Source of the DNA: Rhodococcoides fascians A44A
GTDB lineage: Bacteria; Actinomycetota; Actinomycetes; Mycobacteriales; Mycobacteriaceae
Length of the DNA stretch: 64,000 bases
Direction of reading: 5' to 3'
Assembly (NCBI RefSeq): GCF_000760735.1
Contig: NZ_JMEX01000008.1
Coordinates: 1,884,042-1,948,041 of the forward strand
A program made the translations under genes and the position numbers. The notes below the pieces were generated by a model. The model was given only the letters and a program-made list of their open reading frames with translations. It searched no databases and was not told the DNA's origin. Positions 8,329 to 16,440 of this stretch are shown here, in pieces; the stretch's first letter is position 1; the number at the start of each line of letters is the position of its first letter.

Positions 8329-9650
8329 CCAATGCGCCGCACCCATCCACGAGGACCGACGTGGCAAGCCCCGGAAAGTCGAACACCACCGCCAGACGGG
8401 CCGCGATCGCCGGCGGCGTCGGAACTCTGATCGAGTACTACGACTTCGCGGTGTACGGGTTCCTCGCCGTCGTCATCGCTCCGCTGTTCTTCCCGTCCAC
8501 CAGCCCGGGAGTGTCGATCCTGGCAACACTCGCCGTGTTCGGCGTCGCCTACGTCGCACGTCCCCTCGGCGGCATCTTCTTCGGCCGCCTCGGCGATCGA
8601 CGTGGTCGGCGATCCGCTCTGGTCATCACCGTCGTCTGCATGGGCATCGCCTGCGGCATCCTCGGGCTGCTTCCGACGCACTCGTCCGTCGGCTACCTCG
8701 CTCCGGTTCTGCTGGTGATCATCCGCCTGGCGCAGGGGTTCTCGGCCGGGGGTGAGATCGGCGGCGCCGCAACGTACATCGCCGAGTCCGCGCCGCCCAA
8801 CCGTCGGGGATTCTTCGGATCGTTCACGCCGATCGGTTCGACACTCGGATTCGCCGTCGCCGCAGCGGTTGTCGGTCTGGTCGCCCTTGTCACCACCGAC
8901 GAGCAGATGTCGTCCTGGGGATGGCGAATTCCGTTCCTTCTCGCTCTGCCCCTGGCTGTCGTCTGCCTGCGGGTGAGGTTGAAGCTCGAGGACAGCCCCG
9001 AATTCGAGGAGATGGCCGAGAAGAACCAGGTCACCAAGAGCCCGCTGTCCGACGTGGTGAAGCGCAACCCGTGGTCGGTGCTGCGCGTCGTGGGTATCGC
9101 GATCGCGATGAACGGGTCCGGGTACATCGGCCTGACGTACTTCAGTGTGTACCTGATCAACGATCTGGGGTTCTCCAAGGACGCGGTGTACTGGACATCC
9201 GCGATCAGTATTGCGTTGGCGTGCGCCACGTTCCCCCTCAGCGGCATGATGACCGACAGATTCGGCCGCAAACCCGTGCTGCTCGCCGGATACCTCGCGT
9301 ACATCGTGATCGCATTGCCCGCGTTCATGATTCTCGGTGCCACGGCCAGCATCGTCGTCGTCGGAATCGTGTACTTCGTCTACATGGTGCTCAACGGCGT
9401 CGTCCAGGTACCCGCGTTTCCTCTCTTCACCGAGCTCTTCCCGAGGTCCGTTCGCTACACCGGAGTCTCGCTCGGTTTCAACATCGGCACCATCGCTGCC
9501 GGTGGTACTGCTCCGTACGTCGCGGCGCAGCTCGTCGAATCGACCGGCAACGCCATGTCTCCCGCATACTGGGTCATGGGTGTCTGCGCGATCGGCGTCG
9601 CCACGGTTCTCACCATTCGCGAAACCGGAAAGACAGCCCTGCCGGTCTGA
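8325..9650 (+). CDS. MFS transporter, metabolite:H+ symporter type
   Basis: 441 aa with about 12 hydrophobic segments. GTLIEYYDFAVYGFLA in TM1 and RPLGGIFFGRLGDRRGRR in the 2-3 loop are typical of the MHS group (shikimate, dicarboxylate and aromatic-acid symporters). The mid-loop and the MTDRFGRK motif between TM8 and TM9 are present. It is the last gene of the coupled operon, so it probably imports the substituted dicarboxylate or its precursor. Confidence 0.9.
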   Translation: MTNAPHPSTRTDVASPGKSNTTARRAAIAGGVGTLIEYYDFAVYGFLAVVIAPLFFPSTSPGVSILATLAVFGVAYVARPLGGIFFGRLGDRRGRRSALVITVVCMGIACGILGLLPTHSSVGYLAPVLLVIIRLAQGFSAGGEIGGAATYIAESAPPNRRGFFGSFTPIGSTLGFAVAAAVVGLVALVTTDEQMSSWGWRIPFLLALPLAVVCLRVRLKLEDSPEFEEMAEKNQVTKSPLSDVVKRNPWSVLRVVGIAIAMNGSGYIGLTYFSVYLINDLGFSKDAVYWTSAISIALACATFPLSGMMTDRFGRKPVLLAGYLAYIVIALPAFMILGATASIVVVGIVYFVYMVLNGVVQVPAFPLFTELFPRSVRYTGVSLGFNIGTIAAGGTAPYVAAQLVESTGNAMSPAYWVMGVCAIGVATVLTIRETGKTALPV

Positions 9651-9674
9651 TGCGGTGAGGGCATACTGATTCGC

Positions 9675-10514
9675 ATGACGCGACGGGTACCGGACACATC
9701 GACGCCGGCGGTCGGGGTCGGCATCTCGGGTTGGACGTACGCACCGTGGCGTGGTGACTTCTACCCCGAAGGTCTGGCACACCGCCGAGAGTTGGAGTAC
9801 GCGTCGGAACGGCTGTCCTCCATCGAGATCAACGGAACGTTCTACGCAATGCAGAAGCCGGCGAGCTTCGTGAAGTGGCGTGACGAGACGCCGGAGGACT
9901 TCGTGTTCTCCGTCAAGGGCGGGCGGTACATCACCCACATCAAGAGGCTCGTCGGCGTCGAATCCGCTCTCGCCAACTTCTACTCGACGGGTGTGTTGAG
10001 CTTGGGACCGAAACTCGGTCCATTTCTGTGGCAGTTGCCGCCCAACCTGCAGTTCGACGCCGGTGCGCTGGCTGCGTTCTTCGATCTACTGCCGCGCACG
10101 ACCACGGAGGCCGTGGCTCTCGCGGGCCTACGGGACGACAAGCTGCCCGACGACAGGGTCAGTCTCGTGATCGACGGTGACCGCCCGTTGCGTCACGCAC
10201 TCGAGGTACGGCACGACAGCTTCCGATGCGACGAGGCCGTCGAATTGTTGCGAGAGAAAGATGTTGCGTTCGTCGTCGCCGACACTGCCGGACGCTACCC
10301 GTTCATCGATACGCCGACGTCGGACTTCATGTACCTCCGGTTGCACGGCGACGAGGAACTGTACGCGAGCGGTTACGACGATGCCGCCCTGGACAAGTGG
10401 GCCAATCGCATCGCGCAGTGGACGGCCACGGGCCGAGACGTCTTCGCGTACTTCGACAACGACGTCAAGGGCTTCGCTCCGTTCGATGCGATGAGGCTGC
10501 GCGAACGTATCTGA
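9675..10514 (+). CDS. DUF72 (YecE-like) protein
   Basis: 279 aa. It begins VGISGWTYAPWRGDFYPEGL and contains the EINGTFYAMQKP and FDNDVKGFAPFDA motifs that define DUF72, a TIM-barrel related to endonuclease IV-like folds, of unknown activity. It ends exactly where the convergent membrane-protein gene ends (10514/10515). Confidence 0.9.
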   Translation: MTRRVPDTSTPAVGVGISGWTYAPWRGDFYPEGLAHRRELEYASERLSSIEINGTFYAMQKPASFVKWRDETPEDFVFSVKGGRYITHIKRLVGVESALANFYSTGVLSLGPKLGPFLWQLPPNLQFDAGALAAFFDLLPRTTTEAVALAGLRDDKLPDDRVSLVIDGDRPLRHALEVRHDSFRCDEAVELLREKDVAFVVADTAGRYPFIDTPTSDFMYLRLHGDEELYASGYDDAALDKWANRIAQWTATGRDVFAYFDNDVKGFAPFDAMRLRERI

Positions 10515-11099
10515 CTACTCGAACTCCATTCGGACCGAGCTGGCGCAGAAGTACAGGAGAAGCACGAATCCGTTGATCGACACGACGATCGGGGCCCATA
10601 CGAACACGGTCATCATGGGGCTGAGACCGTCCACGACCACCACCCAGACGGCAATCATCGTCGTGAACAGTGTGCAGAGCGCGACGTGCGTCGCGAGCAT
10701 CCACCGGCCCAGGAAGAAGCCGACGAACATCCCGATCTCGATGAAGAACGCAGTCTTGGCCAGGGTGATCGCGGGTGGTGTGGTCGAGGAGAAGACTGCG
10801 AGGAAGATGGCGATGTCGGATCCGATGACGAATACGAAGGCCGGGCCGATGCGAGGCCACGGCGACACCCACCACCACACTGCGGCGGCGAAGGCGAACA
10901 GCATCGATGCCCACGTGACGGCTACTCCGGCCGTGGTGGCGGGGGCGTAACCCGACGCGAGTTCCAACGCCGGGATGATGGCCATGCTCAGGGTCGCGAA
11001 CGCCAGCACACGTTTGACGATCGTCGTGATCGCGAGCGACGCCATCGCGTCGACGACCCACTCGTACCGCTCTTCCAGCGTGTCGCCGGCTGCCGACAT
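10515..11099 (-). CDS. Membrane protein, about six TM segments, sensor-like
   Basis: 194 aa from an ATG preceded by GGGGGA; a GTG at 11144 would add 15 residues. A short soluble N-terminus (residues 1-20) is followed by six hydrophobic helices and a very short tail ending VRMEFE. The layout resembles the membrane sensor half of actinobacterial diguanylate cyclases, but no GGDEF domain follows, so it may be a stand-alone or truncated sensor. I do not recognise a named family. Confidence 0.6.
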   Translation of the reverse strand: MSAAGDTLEERYEWVVDAMASLAITTIVKRVLAFATLSMAIIPALELASGYAPATTAGVAVTWASMLFAFAAAVWWWVSPWPRIGPAFVFVIGSDIAIFLAVFSSTTPPAITLAKTAFFIEIGMFVGFFLGRWMLATHVALCTLFTTMIAVWVVVVDGLSPMMTVFVWAPIVVSINGFVLLLYFCASSVRMEFE

Positions 11100-11212
11100 C
11101 CCGATCCCCCGATTCTGTACGGTTCCGCGATCGGAGTCTGACACACCGCGAGGGGGTCTTGCGGCGAAACCGGTTCGGTATCAGTCGATCACGTTCACGG
11201 TTCTGTGACGTG

Positions 11213-11968
11213 TCACAGTGATCGGGTGCCGTCGAGCATGGCGATCAACAGTTCGCGGGGCAGAGCCAACGGCGGCATCGAGTTGAGGTGGATGGCGTCG
11301 TCGGACTTGTCGTTCTTGAACTCGGCCACCTCGTCGTGCAGCCGCTCCATTGTGACGTCGAGGCGGTTGGCGCTGTCCGCGGCCTCGGTGAGCTCGGCCA
11401 GCAACGGCGCCGGAATGGTCCCGGAGTACTTGTAGAAGATCTTGTGTTCGAGGCTCGCCCAGAAATCCATCGCGATGGTACGGATCTGCAGCTCCACCGG
11501 CACCGGTTGGATACGGTCGCTCATGAACACCGGAATCTCGACGATGAGATGAAGGCTCTTGTAACCGTTCGGTTTCGGCGTCGCGATGTAGTCCTTGACC
11601 TCGAGTACACGCACGTCGGTCTGGCTGCCGATCATGTCCGCGATGCGGTACGTGTCGGAAATGAAGCTGCACGTGATGCGAATGCCCGCGATGTCGACGA
11701 TGGTCGACCGGATGTCGTCGAGGGCCAGCGGGCAGTTCTTTCGTCGAGCCTTGGTGATGATGCTCTCGGGGGTCTTGAGCCGTGAACCGACGTGTTCGAT
11801 CGGACTGTACCGATGGATGTGGGTGAACTCCTCCTTCAAGATGTTGATCTTGGTCATGAGTTCGTCGATGCCGAACTTGTACCCCATCATGAATCGGGTG
11901 AAGTCGTTCCGGAGCCGGTCGAAATCCGGCACCGCCTGGGGTTCGTCGCCCGTGGCATCGCGTTCCAT
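11213..11968 (-). CDS. Small alarmone synthetase ((p)ppGpp synthetase, RelA/SpoT domain)
   Basis: 251 aa with only the RelA/SpoT synthetase fold. SRLKTPESIITKARR matches the ATP/GTP-contacting region, DIAGIRITCSF the catalytic strand, and TPKPNGYKSLHL plus ELQIRTIAMDFWASLEHKI the GTP-binding region. There is no HD hydrolase or TGS domain, so it is a RelQ/RelP-type synthetase making pppGpp/ppGpp. A small Cys-rich gene lies 32 bases upstream on the same strand. Confidence 0.9.
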   Translation of the reverse strand: MERDATGDEPQAVPDFDRLRNDFTRFMMGYKFGIDELMTKINILKEEFTHIHRYSPIEHVGSRLKTPESIITKARRKNCPLALDDIRSTIVDIAGIRITCSFISDTYRIADMIGSQTDVRVLEVKDYIATPKPNGYKSLHLIVEIPVFMSDRIQPVPVELQIRTIAMDFWASLEHKIFYKYSGTIPAPLLAELTEAADSANRLDVTMERLHDEVAEFKNDKSDDAIHLNSMPPLALPRELLIAMLDGTRSL

Positions 11969-12000
11969 GCCCTCGATTGTCCCTTACCGGGCCGGCGGCC

Positions 12001-12264
12001 CTAGGTGCGGTGGGATCCGCGTGAGTCGAAGCTCGCGTCCGCGCATCTCGGGCCGAGTGGCGGGCTGAAGGTGACATCTCCGCAGGTGCGGCACGCGTGG
12101 GTTCGGTGGTGCCCTCGTCCGCAGGAACACGCCCTCGACCCGACCAGTACGGTCCGTGGGCCGAGGGCGTGACCGCGAGCGCACCTGCACGGTGCGTTCT
12201 CGACCCATCGATCGCCCAATCGATGGAGGGTTCCGCTGCCGTCATCACCCTCCGCTGTCGTCAT
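12001..12264 (-). CDS. Small Cys/His-rich protein, probable zinc ribbon
   Basis: 87 aa. RWVENAPCRCARGH, then ACSCGRGHHRTHACRTCG give two CxC and one CxxC cysteine pairs with nearby His, typical of a zinc-binding ribbon conserved in Rhodococcus and mycobacteria as a hypothetical protein. Function unknown. It lies directly upstream of the alarmone synthetase gene. No strong ribosome-binding site is visible before the ATG. Confidence 0.6.
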   Translation of the reverse strand: MTTAEGDDGSGTLHRLGDRWVENAPCRCARGHALGPRTVLVGSRACSCGRGHHRTHACRTCGDVTFSPPLGPRCADASFDSRGSHRT

Positions 12265-12373
12265 GCGCCGCCGCGTTCTTTCCGGGTGAATCCATGCTTG
12301 CCACCGCCTGCTCGACGTTTGGACCGTCCGGAGCCGGGGGACTCCAGGACGGCCTACTCAGAGTAACACGCAT

Positions 12374-12389
12374 TCGAACATATGTTCCC
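12374..12389. promoter_or_regulatory. LexA (SOS)-like box, imperfect
   Basis: TCGAACATATGTTCCC matches 14 of 16 positions of the actinobacterial SOS box shape TCGAAC-N4-GTTCGA. A perfect copy occurs at 63605. It lies between divergent genes: 75 bases before the lipoprotein at 12464 and 110 bases before the Cys-rich gene. Confidence 0.4.
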
Positions 12390-12419
12390 ATTGAACTCGC
12401 CTTCGCTGTGTCCTAATCT

Positions 12420-12443
12420 GAAATTACGAAATTACGAAATTAC
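12420..12443 (+). repeat. 8-bp tandem repeat, three copies, in a promoter
   Basis: GAAATTAC is perfectly repeated three times, ending 20 bases before the ATG at 12464. It is the most AT-rich part of the region. Copy number would change the spacing between upstream elements and the ribosome-binding site. Confidence 0.85.
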
Positions 12444-12463
12444 GGAATGACAGAGGGGTCACG

Positions 12464-13558
12464 ATGCGTCGAACCATTGCTGTATCCGCAAGCTGCCTGG
12501 CTCTACTCGTGTCGACGGGGTGCACATCCACATCCGGCACCGACAGTGCGCCGGAGCCGGACGAGTGCACGCCGGTGACGTCGACGGATCTGAACACCGA
12601 GGACGGGTGGTTGGGTCTGATCGGTCAGGCGCCGGAGTCCGTGAGCCTGCTGGTCGACGACGGCAGTGGACGCACCGTCGAACATCGCGCCGAGGAGCAG
12701 CAGCCGCTGGCATCGGCCGTGAAAGTGGTCCACCTCGGCGCCTATGCTCGCGCGGTCGCCGCAGGGGAACTGGACCCGGACGAGCAAGTGCCGCTGTTGG
12801 ATTGGGAGCGGTGGTACGTACCGGGAACGGACGGCGGAGCGCACCCGGCGGCGCTGGAACGGCTGGGGATCGCGAGCGACGGCACCAGCGCGACCGATCT
12901 TGCCGGCACCGTTCGGCTGGACGACATCGTCTCCGCGATGATCCAGGAAAGTGACAATGCCGCGCCGGACTACCTTCGCTATCGGCTGGGTGACGACGCG
13001 CTCACGCGTGCTGCCGCGGCCGGAGGGTGGGAGAATTTCCAGGCTCCGACACTCGTGACGCAGACGCTGTCGTTGTTCGATCCCGCGTTGGGCGACGGTG
13101 ACACGTGGGCGACGGCGGAGAGGTGGGCCTTCGATCAGCAGTTCCGTGTGGACGTGAGTGCAGGCCTCGAACTGCCGTCGTACGATCAGCAGGTCGACGG
13201 GGTGCAGGAGCGGTCGGCGCAGGGATCGGCTGCCGAACTCGCCGGGTTCTATCGCGCGATCGCCGACGGAACCTTCGGTGACGGTAGCGATGTCGCACTG
13301 CGGCAGCTCGAACACCGACCCGCGCCCGACGGTGCCGCCGGAATCGGGTTCAAAGGCGGCAACCTGCCGGGCGTCCTGACGCAGGCATTCGAGCTACGGC
13401 GGGACGACGGCACCGTGGCGACGGCGGTGTGGCTGATCGACTCGTTGCCTGCCGATCGGTACGAGGCAGCTCTCGCCGGCTTCGGGAACCAGCAGACGCT
13501 GATCGTCGACGCGCTGAGCTCACCGTCGGGCTTCGACCGAATTGCCTGCGCAGTGTGA
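12464..13558 (+). CDS. Serine hydrolase lipoprotein, class A beta-lactamase-like
   Basis: 364 aa. A signal peptide ends in LLVSTGC, giving lipidation at Cys20. Penicillin-recognising motifs follow in order: SxxK (Ser84-Ala-Val-Lys87), SDN (ESDNAAPDY) and a KGG triad in GFKGGNLPG. It should therefore be an exported beta-lactamase-fold enzyme anchored to the membrane. Whether it degrades beta-lactams or acts on peptidoglycan is unclear. It is translationally coupled (GTGA) to an ArsR-type regulator. The promoter carries a LexA-like site and an 8-bp triple repeat. Confidence 0.85.
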   Translation: MRRTIAVSASCLALLVSTGCTSTSGTDSAPEPDECTPVTSTDLNTEDGWLGLIGQAPESVSLLVDDGSGRTVEHRAEEQQPLASAVKVVHLGAYARAVAAGELDPDEQVPLLDWERWYVPGTDGGAHPAALERLGIASDGTSATDLAGTVRLDDIVSAMIQESDNAAPDYLRYRLGDDALTRAAAAGGWENFQAPTLVTQTLSLFDPALGDGDTWATAERWAFDQQFRVDVSAGLELPSYDQQVDGVQERSAQGSAAELAGFYRAIADGTFGDGSDVALRQLEHRPAPDGAAGIGFKGGNLPGVLTQAFELRRDDGTVATAVWLIDSLPADRYEAALAGFGNQQTLIVDALSSPSGFDRIACAV

Positions 13559-14028
13559 GCGGGGAGTTCGAGGCCAGACTCGCCGAGTTGGAGGCCAGGG
13601 TCGCGGAGCTGGAACGCCGCGAAGTCGGTGCTCCGACAGAGAAAGCTGCCCCGACGGGCGGTGAGATCGCGTACCGCGGCGACGTCCATCTACACGGGGA
13701 CGTGACATGGGACATCGGGTATTCGCCCGACGGGGTCCTGGACCTCTCGGTCGCGCGTACGACTGATGTGCTTGCTGCCCTTGGCCATCCCGTCCGATTG
13801 CAGATCGTGAAAGTGCTCCTGCGGGGACCGGCCAACGCGTCGGAACTGCAGGAGGCCGTCGGGCTCGGGTCGACGGGGCAGGTCTACCACCACCTCAAGG
13901 TGCTGGGCTCGGCCCACATCGTCGAACAGCATGGGAGAGGTGAGTACCGAGTCGGAGCGAAGAAGGTTGTGCCTCTGCTCGTGTCGATGCTCGCCGCGGC
14001 GGACATTTCGGGCGAACTGGGTACCTGA
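13555..14028 (+). CDS. ArsR-type winged-helix regulator with N-terminal coiled coil
   Basis: 157 aa from a GTG overlapping the previous stop. Residues 1-25 form heptads (FEARLAELEARVAELERR), a short coiled coil for dimerisation. The winged helix spans about 60-125 (LAALGHPVRLQIVKVLL, then GQVYHHLKVL as recognition helix). No obvious metal-binding cysteines, so it probably does not sense metals. Coupling to the beta-lactamase-like gene suggests joint control. Confidence 0.85.
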   Translation: MSGEFEARLAELEARVAELERREVGAPTEKAAPTGGEIAYRGDVHLHGDVTWDIGYSPDGVLDLSVARTTDVLAALGHPVRLQIVKVLLRGPANASELQEAVGLGSTGQVYHHLKVLGSAHIVEQHGRGEYRVGAKKVVPLLVSMLAAADISGELGT

Positions 14029-14105
14029 CCGCGTCGTGCGATGAGTTTCCGAGCCGGGCGGTGTCGGTACAGGCACACACTCCCCCGCGAGCATCGGAGA
14101 AGACA

Positions 14106-14537
14106 ATGGCCTCGAACAACACACAGACCGAGAACGTGACACCGACCGTCCCGTCCGGCTCCCGCACTGCCGCACGCGCCGGGTGGGTGCTGACGGCACT
14201 CCTCGCGATCTTCCTGATCTTCGACGGAGTGACCAAGTTGATCAATGTGCAGCAAGTGCGGGACGCGACGGTCGATCTCGGTCTACGCGAGGAGATGACG
14301 CCGGTCATCGGTGTGGTTCTGTTGGTCAGCCTTGCATTGTTCCTGGTGCCGCGCACGGCATTTCTCGGCGCGGTACTGCTCACCGGCTACCTCGGTGGAG
14401 CGGTCCTGACCAATTGGAGGGTCGACAAGCCACTGTTCAGCACGGTGTTGTTCGCGGTGTACGTCGGGGTCGCGGTGTGGGCGGCGCTCTACCTCCGCGA
14501 CCCCAAGGTGCGTCAGGTCATGCCGTTCGTGCGCTGA
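14106..14537 (+). CDS. DoxX family membrane protein
   Basis: 143 aa with four hydrophobic helices. FDGVTKLIN in the first helix-loop and GAVLLTGYLGGAV in the third are DoxX-like signatures. Family members associate with oxidoreductases in thiol stress or are quinone-linked membrane proteins. An in-frame start at 14061 is possible, but the residues it adds are low-complexity. The gene is convergent with the SDR gene. Confidence 0.85.
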   Translation: MASNNTQTENVTPTVPSGSRTAARAGWVLTALLAIFLIFDGVTKLINVQQVRDATVDLGLREEMTPVIGVVLLVSLALFLVPRTAFLGAVLLTGYLGGAVLTNWRVDKPLFSTVLFAVYVGVAVWAALYLRDPKVRQVMPFVR

Positions 14538-14583
14538 TGCACCGTCGAGCGGACGGAATCGACTGCGGTGACACGGCCCGGAG

Positions 14584-15339
14584 CTACTGGGCTGCGTAGC
14601 CGCCGTCGACGAGGTGGTAGCTGCCGGTGATGAAGCCTGCGGCGTCGCTGGCAAGGAAGGCAACGAGGCTGGACACCTCTTCGGAGGTGCCGAGACGACC
14701 GAGAGCGTGCTTGGCCTCCAACGCCTTTCGCGCATCCTCGTCCATGTTGGCAACGAGGAGCGGCGTGCGGATGAAGCCGGGGCCGACTGCGTTGACGCGA
14801 ACGCCCTGTGCGCCGTACTCGAGCGCAGCGTTCTTCGTCAGACCGAGCAGGCCGTGCTTGGATGCGACGTAGCTGGCCGAGTTGGCAATTCCGACGCTGC
14901 CGAGGACCGAGGCCATGTTGACGATGGATCCACCGCCTGCTGCGGCGATGGCCGGGATCTGGGCCTTCATTCCGTAGAACACCGCGTTGAGATTGACCTC
15001 GATGACCTTGCGCCAGCTGTCCACCGACACGTCGCCGACGGGGAGGGGTTCGCCTCCGATGCCTGCGTTGTTGACGGCGATGCGAAGCGGAGCCAGGTCA
15101 CCGGCCGCAGCGACCATGGCCTTCACGTCGTCCAGGTTCGCAACGTTGCCGACGAAGGCTGCCGCGGTGCCTCCGGCTGCAGTGATCTCATCGGTGACGG
15201 CCGTCGCGTGGTCTCCGTCGAGATCGGCGACCAGTACCGATGCTCCGTTCGCCGCCAATTCCAGTGCAACCGCGCGGCCGATTCCGGAGCCTGCTCCGGT
15301 GACGATCGCCGAGCGATCTGCTACGTCGTACGTGGCCAT
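14584..15339 (-). CDS. SDR family oxidoreductase
   Basis: 251 aa classical short-chain dehydrogenase/reductase. TGAGSGIG gives the nucleotide-binding site, with Asp in VADLDGD pointing to NAD(H). NNAG is present, and the catalytic Ser/Tyr/Lys lie in NMASVLGSVG and SYVASKHGLLG. The C-terminus ends with the usual GSYHLVDGGYAAQ. Two inverted repeats lie just upstream, so it is probably regulated by an unlinked repressor. Substrate unknown. Confidence 0.92.
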   Translation of the reverse strand: MATYDVADRSAIVTGAGSGIGRAVALELAANGASVLVADLDGDHATAVTDEITAAGGTAAAFVGNVANLDDVKAMVAAAGDLAPLRIAVNNAGIGGEPLPVGDVSVDSWRKVIEVNLNAVFYGMKAQIPAIAAAGGGSIVNMASVLGSVGIANSASYVASKHGLLGLTKNAALEYGAQGVRVNAVGPGFIRTPLLVANMDEDARKALEAKHALGRLGTSEEVSSLVAFLASDAAGFITGSYHLVDGGYAAQ

Positions 15340-15371
15340 GACAACCCATCTCCTCGTGAATCGAAACTAGT

Positions 15372-15406
15372 GGTAGTTGAACCTAGAACTACCTTTCTGT
15401 AAAGGT
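15372..15406. promoter_or_regulatory. Two adjoining inverted repeats upstream of the SDR gene
   Basis: GGTAGTT/AACTACC (15372-15393, 8-base spacer) is followed by the perfect palindrome ACCTTTCTGTAAAGGT (15391-15406). They overlap by three bases in the AT-richer promoter region before the SDR start at 15339. Likely operator sites; no adjacent regulator gene. Confidence 0.5.
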
Positions 15407-15509
15407 ACAATAGTTACGTCGGCTTACTTATTCCGGGTTACGGCTGACGTGAGCTGCCGAAAGTTCTCGCCAAGTGGCGACCAAGTGCAGTGGGCGACGC
15501 TGTCGACCA

Positions 15510-15720
15510 TGAACATCACACCTTCGCTCCTGTACAGGCTGAGCGGTATCGCCGTCGTCGTCGCCTTCGTCTTCAACTTGATCGGCGGAACACTGCATCC
15601 GGTCGTCGGCGGATGGGCGCATTCGGTGGAAGCGCTCAGCGAACCCTTCAACCCGTACGCGCAGTACTTGCTGCTGATCGGGACGCTGCTGCAATTCCTC
15701 GGGCTGCCAGCGCTTTGGGG
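15510..15720 (+). pseudogene. Truncated membrane-protein gene (5' fragment)
   Basis: From the ATG at 15510, about 70 residues encode two strongly hydrophobic helices (SGIAVVVAFVFNLIGGTL and YLLLIGTLLQFLGLPALW), as at the start of a larger membrane protein. The reading then collapses at a seven-G run (15717-15723) into antisense of another gene. It is the left side of a deletion junction, so a functional product is unlikely. Confidence 0.6.
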
Positions 15721-15723
15721 GGG

Positions 15724-15909
15724 AGGTTCACCCGACCACAGTTCCTCGATCAACAGATCCGTCGACACCACCGAACCCCTGGCGAGGACGAGTCGCGCGA
15801 GTACTGCGCGTCGGCCGGGGCCGGCGAGGTCGATGTCGCGCTCGTCGAGGCGCGCACGCATCGGACCCAGCACACCGATCGTCAGCGTGTGGGTGGGCAC
15901 GGGACTCAT
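15724..15909 (-). pseudogene. Truncated SARP/BTAD family regulator gene (5' fragment)
   Basis: The minus-strand ATG at 15909 begins a typical SARP winged-helix N-terminus: LTIGVLGPMRAR, RRAVLARLVLARG and LLIEELWSGEPPP, where the DNA-binding domain should continue into helices and the BTAD domain. It stops matching at the same G run that ends the facing membrane gene. About 62 residues of what is normally 250 or more remain, so this is a remnant, the right side of the same deletion. Confidence 0.65.
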
Positions 15910-15954
15910 GTCGCGGAAGTCAACGCAGCCGGTTCCCGACGGGCAGCTGGTTCG

Positions 15955-16401
15955 TCAGCCGATTCGCTGGCCGTAGACGTGCTCGATCGCAAGCTTCAAC
16001 AGAACGCGGCGGTCGGACACCATGACGGACCGGTACTCGTCCCAATCGGGGTGCTCTCCGGCGGCGGCTCGGTAGTAGTCGACCAGTGCGTCGACTTCTG
16101 GGCTCGACGCGTCCGCTCCCGGCCCGACCAGCGTCCCGGTCCCGTCCACCGTGGCCCACGACCTGCCGTCGGCGCTGGTGACCTCGATGGACACCCGAGC
16201 ATCGCGCCGGATGTTCTTGGTCTTCGCGCGACCGTCGGTCATCGACACGTAGACGATTCCGGCGTCGCGGTCGTAGTACGGCGTCACCGGCGACAGCTGC
16301 GGCCTACCGTCGGACTTGATGGTCGCCAGGACGCCGAGACGTGCCTCGGCCAACAGATCGTGCGGATCGAAGCGGTGCGGATCGGAACTGTCTGGACTCA
16401 T
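15955..16401 (-). CDS. PPOX class F420/flavin-dependent protein
   Basis: 148 aa split-barrel protein of the pyridoxamine-5'-phosphate-oxidase superfamily. ARLGVLATIKSDGRPQLSPVTPYYD is the characteristic first strand pair, and KTKNIRRDARVSIEV the phosphate/cofactor-binding region of F420-dependent members. It probably reduces an unsaturated or nitro compound with F420H2. It lies beside the SARP remnant, with no operon partner. Confidence 0.85.
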   Translation of the reverse strand: MSPDSSDPHRFDPHDLLAEARLGVLATIKSDGRPQLSPVTPYYDRDAGIVYVSMTDGRAKTKNIRRDARVSIEVTSADGRSWATVDGTGTLVGPGADASSPEVDALVDYYRAAAGEHPDWDEYRSVMVSDRRVLLKLAIEHVYGQRIG

Positions 16402-16440
16402 GACTCCCCCTCGCGTAGTGGCTCGGTCGACTACCCCACG

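Noticed and set aside
8244..9938. 564-codon minus-strand frame opposite the MFS gene
   Set aside because: Asp/Arg/Gly-rich shadow of a clear 12-TM transporter; no recognisable protein features.
12001..12264. Rejecting the Cys-rich small frame as a chance ORF
   Set aside because: Kept as a gene instead: spacing of CxC/CxxC and GRGH motifs is protein-like and I recall similar hypothetical proteins in related genera.
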